Below, piece after piece: positions 56,266 through 64,000 of a stretch of 64,000 nt of DNA. The translations under genes were made by a program, and so were the position numbers. Below the pieces are notes generated by a model that saw only the letters and a list, made by a program, of their open reading frames with translations, was not told where the DNA came from and did not search any database. The stretch is from Rahnella variigena (GTDB taxonomy: Bacteria > Pseudomonadota > Gammaproteobacteria > Enterobacterales > Enterobacteriaceae): assembly GCF_003610915.1 (NCBI RefSeq), contig NZ_NSDJ01000001.1, forward strand, positions 2,790,001 through 2,854,000, written 5' to 3'. Within the stretch, counting starts at the first letter, position 1. Each line of letters starts with the position of its first letter.

Positions 56266-56280
56266 CTATCAAATACATAG
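56266..56280 (+). promoter_or_regulatory. Possible OxyR half-site pair ahead of katG
   Basis: CTAT-N7-ATAG reproduces the centre of the OxyR tetrameric site; the outer half-sites match poorly. katG is OxyR-controlled in enterobacteria and the site is 72 bp ahead of the start. Confidence 0.4.
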
Positions 56281-56285
56281 GGTGA

Positions 56286-58562
<2,277 letters not shown>

Positions 58563-58600
58563 TCTGAACTTTGATCTGAAATAATCGTTTGAAAGCAAAA

Positions 58601-58633
58601 AGCCCGCTTAATGTTGTTAAGCGGGTTTTTTTT
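58601..58633. terminator. katG terminator (bidirectional)
   Basis: CCCGCTTAA (58603-58611) pairs with TTAAGCGGG (58617-58625); eight T follow on the plus strand and an A-run precedes, so it can also serve the convergent FAD-oxidase operon. Confidence 0.93.
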
Positions 58634-58655
58634 CATTCATTCATTCATTCATTCA
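58632..58655. repeat. TTCA tetranucleotide repeat, six units
   Basis: Six exact TTCA units run from the katG terminator tail into the last codons of the FAD-oxidase gene (stop at 58645-58647). Unit-number change would alter only the last residues. Confidence 0.9.
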
Positions 58656-60045
58656 ATAACAGAGGATCGTTATCTAATATCAGGGTGTCGCGGACATCCC
58701 AGCCGCGGAGTTTGCCGGGGTTGAGTAACCCACTGGGATCAAGGCACTTTTTAACTGAAACGACGTCAGGTTTAATTTCTCCCTGTTTGCCATCTTCAAT
58801 TTGATAAACATGCGGGTTATTTATTTTTACGTCATTATCACGGAAGGTCATCATTATTTCGTTCAATCTTTCTTCAGTGGAATAACGCACTAATTGTAAA
58901 CCGCTGGCGGTTATATTTCCGTCATTGTCACGCAGGAATTCAATATGCGACATAACTTCATCGCCAAATAAATTCGCCATATCGATAATCTGCTGGCGAT
59001 AATTCGTATAATTAAACGCCGTCTGTAAATAGGTCAGGGTGCTGTCGATTTTCAGCGCGTGCAAGGTGGTGTGGTTCCAGCAATATTCCATCAGCGACGC
59101 ATTGGCCTCGCGCGCTTCTCCGGCGGACTGACGCACGGCACTGTGGCCGCGGTACTTTTCCAGCAGAGGGGCGCAAAAACCTTCGCTTTCCTGCGCAATC
59201 ACGCTGATTACCGCGTGCTGGCTGGCCTGATAATGTCCGTTCAGATGGCTGAAGTATGACGGGATCGGCGCGGCGAACAGCGCCAGCTGGCGTTTGACCA
59301 GCCCCGGTGATCGGGCAAAGGCATTGGCGTAATCCAGTGCATCGGTAAAATCATCGAAAACGTCCAGCCGTTCAATCCACTGATGAACCGGTGCCAGCGC
59401 CAGTTCAACCTCGAGAACAATGCCGTTGCTGCCGTAAGCGTGATGCAGCAGCAGCGCCTGCGGGGCAGGAACGTGCAGAATGCGCGGTTCGGCTTCCATG
59501 GTCATGACTTTAACGCTAAGCACATTGCCCGGCGCGCCGAGCGGGCCGTAGTTGATGGAACCAATACCGCCGAAACCGCCGCCGTACAGGCCGCCGAGGC
59601 TGGCGAGCCGGTAAGTGGAGGGCATACAGCGCAGCTCCCAGCCTGCCGGACGGGTCAGGGTTTCAATCTCCGCCAGCCGGATCCCCGCCTGGGCACGCAC
59701 CACGCCGTCAGCCATTTCGCAGACCTGATTAAAGCCGGTCATATCCACCAGAATGCCACCTTCCAGCGGCACCAGCTGGCCGTAGTTGCCGGTCGCGCCA
59801 CCGCGCAAAATCAGCGGTAACCGGTGCTGAACGCAGGCTTTCACCAGCAAAATCAGCTCTTCTTCGCTGCGCGGCCTGACCACCGCATCGGCCTGTTTAT
59901 CTTCCAGTTGCTGTTTGAGAACGGGACTGAACCAGTGAAAATCGCGCGAAAGGCGTTTGACCTTCGTCGCCTGCAAAGTCCAGTCGAGATCGGGAAGCGC
60001 CTGCTGAATCAGGGCAAGCGCGTGCTGACGTTGTTCACTGTTCAT
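58645..60045 (-). CDS. FAD-linked oxidase/dehydrogenase (GlcD-like)
   Basis: Flavoprotein of the FAD_binding_4 (PCMH/VAO) family, 466 residues. N-terminal FAD domain shows VVRPRSEEELILLVKACVQHRLPLILRGGATGNYGQ, EGGILVDMTGFNQV, and LGGLYGGGFGGIGSINYG; the C-terminal part ends DPSGLLNPGKLRGW, the family's closing motif. No signal peptide. GGAAG site ahead of the start. It is the last gene of the six-gene minus operon, so it probably oxidises the imported compound or an intermediate (2-hydroxy acid-like). Substrate not known. Confidence 0.87.
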   Translation of the reverse strand: MNSEQRQHALALIQQALPDLDWTLQATKVKRLSRDFHWFSPVLKQQLEDKQADAVVRPRSEEELILLVKACVQHRLPLILRGGATGNYGQLVPLEGGILVDMTGFNQVCEMADGVVRAQAGIRLAEIETLTRPAGWELRCMPSTYRLASLGGLYGGGFGGIGSINYGPLGAPGNVLSVKVMTMEAEPRILHVPAPQALLLHHAYGSNGIVLEVELALAPVHQWIERLDVFDDFTDALDYANAFARSPGLVKRQLALFAAPIPSYFSHLNGHYQASQHAVISVIAQESEGFCAPLLEKYRGHSAVRQSAGEAREANASLMEYCWNHTTLHALKIDSTLTYLQTAFNYTNYRQQIIDMANLFGDEVMSHIEFLRDNDGNITASGLQLVRYSTEERLNEIMMTFRDNDVKINNPHVYQIEDGKQGEIKPDVVSVKKCLDPSGLLNPGKLRGWDVRDTLILDNDPLLLNE

Positions 60046-60071
60046 ATTCTTCCTGCCTGAATTAAATGAGA

Positions 60072-60887
60072 TTAATGAGATTGCACGGCTTCGCTTTCAT
60101 GCCACGCGCTGAGGACGCGTTTCGAAATCCACGACATCACGCCAAACAGGGCGATACCGGTGAGTGAAATGAGCAGCAGCGCGGCAAACATCAGCGGAAT
60201 GTCCAGCTGATATCCCGCCTGCAATATCTGATAGGCCAGACCGGTGTTATTGCCGCCGGTGCCCGCCACGAATTCAGCCACTACGGCACCGATCAGCGAC
60301 AAGCCGCTGGAAATGCGCAGCGCGCCGAAAAAATACGGCAGGGCAGAAGGAATGCGTAAACGGATAAGAATTTGCAGGCGGCTGGCGTGGTTCAGCTGGA
60401 AATAACTCAGCAGGCCCGGTGATACGCTGCGCAGTCCCTGCGTGGTATTTGAAATAATCGGGAACACCGCCATCAGTGTCGAACACACCACCAGCGACAG
60501 CGTGGTGTCCTTGACCCAGATGATGATCAGCGGCGCGATGGCCACGATCGGCGTCACCTGCAAAAACACGATGTACGGGAACAGTGCGGTTTCCACAAAA
60601 CGGTTCTGCACCAGCACGAAAGCCACTAACGAACCGATGACGATCGAGAGCAAAAACGAGATCAGGGTGATTTTCAGCGTAAACAGCAGCGACATCATCA
60701 GCGAACCCAGATTGGTCCACAGGCTTTGCAGCATCACCACCGGTGAAGGCACCAGAAACTGGGGGATTTTGAAATAGCTCACCCAACCCTGCCACAGTAA
60801 AATCACCACCACGGCGACCACCGCCGGATACAGCACTTTGCGAAACGTGGGGTTGTTGATCCACGGAGAAGCTTTTTGAGTTTGCAT
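60072..60887 (-). CDS. NitT/TauT-type ABC importer, permease
   Basis: Membrane subunit (about 271 residues, SsuC/TauC class). Start ATG 60887 (GGAG ahead, 4 bp after the ATPase stop) is preferred to an upstream frame inside the ATPase gene. Six helices; coupling loop reads LLSYFQLNHASRLQILIRLRIPSALPYFFGALRISSGLSLIGAVVAEF, a good match to the class. Downstream of the ATPase, upstream of the oxidase. Confidence 0.93.
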   Translation of the reverse strand: MQTQKASPWINNPTFRKVLYPAVVAVVVILLWQGWVSYFKIPQFLVPSPVVMLQSLWTNLGSLMMSLLFTLKITLISFLLSIVIGSLVAFVLVQNRFVETALFPYIVFLQVTPIVAIAPLIIIWVKDTTLSLVVCSTLMAVFPIISNTTQGLRSVSPGLLSYFQLNHASRLQILIRLRIPSALPYFFGALRISSGLSLIGAVVAEFVAGTGGNNTGLAYQILQAGYQLDIPLMFAALLLISLTGIALFGVMSWISKRVLSAWHESEAVQSH

Positions 60888-60891
60888 ACCG

Positions 60892-61719
60892 TTACTCCAT
60901 ACCCGATTGGCTGGCTTGCAGCAGGCTGTCTTGTAACTGCTTCGCATAGCGTGAAAACGCCGGACTGACGCGGAAATCTTCGCTGCGCGGGAAGGGTTCG
61001 GTAATGGCGATATCTTCCACCACGCGCCCCGGACGGGCAGCCATCATGATCACCCGCTGCGAAAGAAACACCGCTTCGTGGATCGAGTGGGTGACGAACA
61101 CCACCGTCAGCCCCTGTTCCCGCCACAGGCGCAGCAGATCGCTGTCGAGCTTGTTGCGGGTGATTTCATCCAGTGCGCCAAAGGGTTCATCCATCAGCAG
61201 CAGTTTCGGACGCGTCACCAGGCCGCGGGCAATCGACACGCGCATCTGCATACCGCCCGACAATTCGCGTGGCAGGACGCTGGCAAATTTACCCAGACCG
61301 ACCAGTTCCAGCGCCTCACTGACGCGGGTGTTGGCTTCGGCGCGGGGAACACCGGCGAGATCCAGCGGCAGGCGCACGTTATTTTGCACATTGCTCCACG
61401 GCATCAGCGTGGCTTCCTGAAACACGAACGACAGCGGCACCTGTGTTTTTTCCCGGCTGTCGCGCCGCCACAGCACCAGCTTGCCGTCGCTGGGTTCCGT
61501 CAGCCCGGCGACCATTTTCAGCAGTGTACTTTTGCCACATCCCGACGGGCCGAGCAGGGTGACGAATTCGCCCTGATTGATGGTCAGATTGACCGGCAAT
61601 AGAGCGCGCGTGCCGTTGCTGTAAATTTTCTCCGCCGACAGCACTTCGATAGCCGGAACCGGCGGAGGATTTGCGGAGCGGACATCGCTCATCACGGTCA
61701 GTTTGGGGGCTGAATTCAT
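60892..61719 (-). CDS. NitT/TauT-type ABC importer, ATPase
   Basis: ATP-binding subunit, 275 residues: Walker A GPSGCGKSTLLKM, Q-loop FVFQEATLMPW, signature LSGGMQMRVSIARGL, Walker B LLLMDEPFGALD, switch VVFVTHSIHEA. FQEATLMPW is typical of nitrate/taurine/sulfonate importers. The start overlaps the binding-protein stop as ATGA. Confidence 0.95.
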   Translation of the reverse strand: MNSAPKLTVMSDVRSANPPPVPAIEVLSAEKIYSNGTRALLPVNLTINQGEFVTLLGPSGCGKSTLLKMVAGLTEPSDGKLVLWRRDSREKTQVPLSFVFQEATLMPWSNVQNNVRLPLDLAGVPRAEANTRVSEALELVGLGKFASVLPRELSGGMQMRVSIARGLVTRPKLLLMDEPFGALDEITRNKLDSDLLRLWREQGLTVVFVTHSIHEAVFLSQRVIMMAARPGRVVEDIAITEPFPRSEDFRVSPAFSRYAKQLQDSLLQASQSGME

Positions 61720-62699
61720 GGCATTACCTTCGCGTCTTTGATCATGTCGAGGGTATAAGTCTGCTCAAACGGCACTTTATCCGCGTCGATCAGTTTGTTT
61801 TTCACCAGCATGTCCCAGGTCTTTTTCAGACGTGGTTCCGTGATGATACCGATACCGCTGGTTTGCGCGTCGCCGCCGGTCACCAGCTCATACTTCTTCA
61901 TCTGCGCGATACCGAAGGCAATCTGGTCGGCTCCCATACGCGGGTTGGCCTGGGTAATTAGCTGGTTGCCCGCGGTCGGATCCTGCAAATATTCTTTCCA
62001 GCCCTGCATCGAGGCTTTCACGAAAGCCGCCACCGCTGCCGGACGTTTTTTAACGGTATCCGCCATGCAGATAATCGAGTTGCCGTACGGCGGATAACCC
62101 CAGTCGCTGAGCATGTAGACGTAGAACGGTTTGCCGCCTTTTTCGATCGAGAAAGGCTCGGAGGTGACATACCCCTGTTGCACCAGATTATTGTCCGCCA
62201 GGAAGGGCTGCACGCTGAAGGTGTAAGGGCGGATTTTGGCGCTCCCCAGCCCCAGTTCACTCTTCGCCCACGGCCAGAAAGAGGTATAAGCCTCGGTCGC
62301 CAGCAGGAAGGTTTTGTCTTTCAGCGCCTGACCTTTCTCCACTTTGTCATGGCTGATAAACACCGTCGGCGAATGCTGGAACACTGTTGCCACAGTCACC
62401 GCATGTACGCCTGCCTGCCAGGTTTCCAGCGCCTGACCGTTGTCGCCGAGCGTACAGTCAGCCTGTCCGGCGGCCATCAGTTGCATCACGTTAACCTGCG
62501 GGCCGCCCATTTTGATGCTGACATCCAGCCCGGCAGTTTTGTACAACCCTTTGGCCTGCGCCTCGTAAAAACCACCATGCTCCGCCTGCGCGTACCAGTT
62601 GGTCAGAAAGGTAAATTTCTCTTCCGCCATGCCGGAGGTGGAAACCCCGGCCAGCAGCATGGCCAGCAGGCTGTAAGTGAAGGGACGCTGTGTTTTCAT
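61716..62699 (-). CDS. NMT1/THI5-like ABC solute-binding protein
   Basis: Periplasmic binding protein, about 327 residues from ATG 62699 (AAGGA 8 nt ahead); a long upstream in-frame extension runs into the creatininase-like gene and is rejected. Signal peptide ends near GMA-EE. Family marks: FLTNWYAQAEHGGFYEAQAKGLYKTAGLDVSIKMGGP, QLMAAGQADCTLGDNGQAL. THI5-type proteins bind pyrimidine or aromatic N-compounds among others, fitting a nitrogen-heterocycle substrate, but the ligand cannot be read from sequence. Confidence 0.92.
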   Translation of the reverse strand: MKTQRPFTYSLLAMLLAGVSTSGMAEEKFTFLTNWYAQAEHGGFYEAQAKGLYKTAGLDVSIKMGGPQVNVMQLMAAGQADCTLGDNGQALETWQAGVHAVTVATVFQHSPTVFISHDKVEKGQALKDKTFLLATEAYTSFWPWAKSELGLGSAKIRPYTFSVQPFLADNNLVQQGYVTSEPFSIEKGGKPFYVYMLSDWGYPPYGNSIICMADTVKKRPAAVAAFVKASMQGWKEYLQDPTAGNQLITQANPRMGADQIAFGIAQMKKYELVTGGDAQTSGIGIITEPRLKKTWDMLVKNKLIDADKVPFEQTYTLDMIKDAKVMP

Positions 62700-62712
62700 C
62701 GTGAGAATTCCT

Positions 62713-63594
62713 TTATTCAGAGGCCAGAGAAGACGAAGGAGGAGTGAAGCTGGTTTGCACAAAGCCGTTCCAGTGGTGTTTTCCCCAGGTGGGCTCACTG
62801 CGTGCTTTCCATTGCATGTGATGGATTTCGGTGATCGCCTGCGCCCAGCTCGCCGCCAGCGAATCAAGAATTGCATGACCCTGTTCAGCGGTCGCGCCGG
62901 TCGGGTCGCCGATCACGCCACTCGGGCCAAAATCATAGGAAGCCCAGGCGGCGGCAGGGCGGCCTGATGACAGCGTCGGGCACGGGAACTCCGGCGGATA
63001 ATTAGCGACCGCGTGTTCGATGTGGACACATTCCGGTGCCAGCGCCAGCATCACCGCGGTTTCGCTGTGACCGGCGTGCATCGCCATTTTTTGCTCCAGC
63101 GGACTCAGGAACTGGTTTTCGACATTCGGCACGCGGAACACGTCGTGCGGGATCATGATCATGTCGCCGTGACGCAGGCGCATTTCCCGCGAGGCCATTT
63201 GCAGCACCTGCGGTTGCCCGCCATGACCGTTAATCATCAGCAGCTTGCGGAACCCGGCGCGGTACAGCGATTCGGCAATTTCTAAAATCGTCTGCAACAG
63301 CGTGTCGCCGGTTAAGGTCAGCGTACCGGGGAAATTCAGGTGTTCGTCAGATTTGCCGTAGGTGATCGGTGGAATGGCGTAAGCCGGAATATCTTGCGCC
63401 AGCCGCGCCAGCGCATGACCCGCCACACCGGAGGAGATCACGCTGTCCACCGAACACGGCAGATGCGGGCCGTGTTGCTCAATCGCGCCGGTCGGCAGGA
63501 CGATCACCGTATTGGCTTTATCAGGCAGGGCAGCGATGGCCGTCCAGCTCAGAAAAGGGAGAAAACGATTTGCAGGAATATAACCGTTAATCAT
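62713..63594 (-). CDS. Creatininase-family amidohydrolase
   Basis: Metal-dependent amidase (creatininase/MftE-like family), 293 residues. Ligand motifs: VLPTGAIEQHGPHLPCSVDS (Glu, His), a TYGKSDEHLNFPGTLTL block, LMINGHGGQPQVLQMASR (NGHGG) and AGHSETAVMLAL. Opens rings or cleaves amides of small N-compounds. It lies between a RidA-like gene and the importer, so it is likely a catabolic enzyme for the imported substrate. GAGG site ahead of the start. Confidence 0.88.
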   Translation of the reverse strand: MINGYIPANRFLPFLSWTAIAALPDKANTVIVLPTGAIEQHGPHLPCSVDSVISSGVAGHALARLAQDIPAYAIPPITYGKSDEHLNFPGTLTLTGDTLLQTILEIAESLYRAGFRKLLMINGHGGQPQVLQMASREMRLRHGDMIMIPHDVFRVPNVENQFLSPLEQKMAMHAGHSETAVMLALAPECVHIEHAVANYPPEFPCPTLSSGRPAAAWASYDFGPSGVIGDPTGATAEQGHAILDSLAASWAQAITEIHHMQWKARSEPTWGKHHWNGFVQTSFTPPSSSLASE

Positions 63595-63614
63595 GCTGTG
63601 CCTCGGGTCTGACG

Positions 63615-64000
63615 TTATTGGGTTGAGCGGGATTGCGGTAACCAGGCGGTGGCTTCGACTTCAATCAGCACCCCGGCATCTGGCAGCATTTCACTGACCT
63701 GCACCACGGTGGAAACCGGCGGTTGTCCGGGATAAAAAAGTTTTCTGACCCGGCTGTAATACGGGAAGTGATCGAGATTGCGAAAATACTGCACCAGTTT
63801 GATCACATCGCTCATTTGCCCGCCCGCGTCTTCAATGGTGTGGCGGATGCTTTCCAGCACATACCAGCTCTGGGCGAGGATCGGCCCCTGTTTGGCGTCA
63901 GTGGAGAATTCGCCGGTTTCGCCCAGCAGCAGCCGCGCTTCGGCGGGGATATCCTGAAAACCACGCACGATAGTTGCTGTCTGCGGGTTGACGGGAATGA
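63615..64000 (-). CDS. RidA/YjgF-family protein, cut by the window edge
   Basis: The reading frame stays open to the end of the window, so the start lies to the right and at least 128 residues are present. RidA marks: LLLGETGEFSTDAKQGPILAQSWYVLESIRHTIEDAGGQMSDVIKLVQY and the strand VSTVVQVSEMLPDAGVLIEVEATAWLP. The substrate-binding Arg usual in imine deaminases (in the C-R-Y/F type motif) is not obvious. RidA-like proteins in pyrimidine and related pathways hydrolyse amino-acrylate-type intermediates. Upstream-most visible gene of the operon. Confidence 0.85.
   Translation of the reverse strand, partial: IPVNPQTATIVRGFQDIPAEARLLLGETGEFSTDAKQGPILAQSWYVLESIRHTIEDAGGQMSDVIKLVQYFRNLDHFPYYSRVRKLFYPGQPPVSTVVQVSEMLPDAGVLIEVEATAWLPQSRSTQ

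Overview
The window looks like a chromosome segment from an Enterobacterales species, most likely the Yersiniaceae side (Rahnella/Ewingella/Serratia-like); this is inferred from gene content and protein similarity recalled from memory, not from a search. The order putA-putP-efeU-efeO-efeB-phoH is the E. coli order, interrupted here by one amidase gene. flhB-flhA-flhE and cheV show a flagellated, chemotactic cell.

Layout. 1-7.9 kb: a chaperone-usher fimbrial operon (major pilin, chaperone, usher, two-domain adhesin, minor pilin), two LuxR-type response-regulator-like genes and a FimB-type tyrosine recombinase on the other strand. 8.5-13.9 kb: flhBAE and an orphan peptide-type solute-binding protein. 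14-26.7 kb: the put divergon with an array of PutA operators, a Fur-controlled efeUOB ferrous-iron importer, an AMIN-domain cell-wall amidase and phoH with a distant Pho box. 26.7-35.5 kb: an amino-acid ABC importer with a GNAT acetyltransferase, an M20 deacylase and two flavin-dependent monooxygenases. Together these match the S-alkylcysteine / S-(2-succino)cysteine salvage logic (import, N-acetylate, oxidatively cleave, deacetylate). A second-copy-like ispG sits in the middle of it. 35.6-38.3 kb: acuI, cheV with a sigma-28 promoter, and a small exported protein.

38.5-52.4 kb is the part I could not assign to any described system: eight tightly packed minus-strand genes. At least four, probably five or six, encode large, apparently paralogous, signal-peptide-free, probably beta-rich proteins. 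One encodes a protein with a Hedgehog/intein (Hint) autoprocessing domain. One looks like an ABBA-type prenyltransferase fused to a terpene-cyclase-like alpha-barrel with a DxDD motif. I regard this as the strongest candidate for an undescribed system.

52.4-54.8 kb is an AT-rich, gene-poor stretch with a two-gene membrane-protein plus TIR-domain unit, ending at the 3' side of a tRNA-Asn gene. 55-64 kb holds a luciferase-like monooxygenase, katG, and a minus-strand operon (RidA-like, creatininase-like, NitT/TauT-type ABC importer, FAD-linked oxidase) that looks like an uptake and breakdown cassette for a nitrogen compound. It runs off the right edge. I saw no CRISPR array, insertion sequence or prophage.
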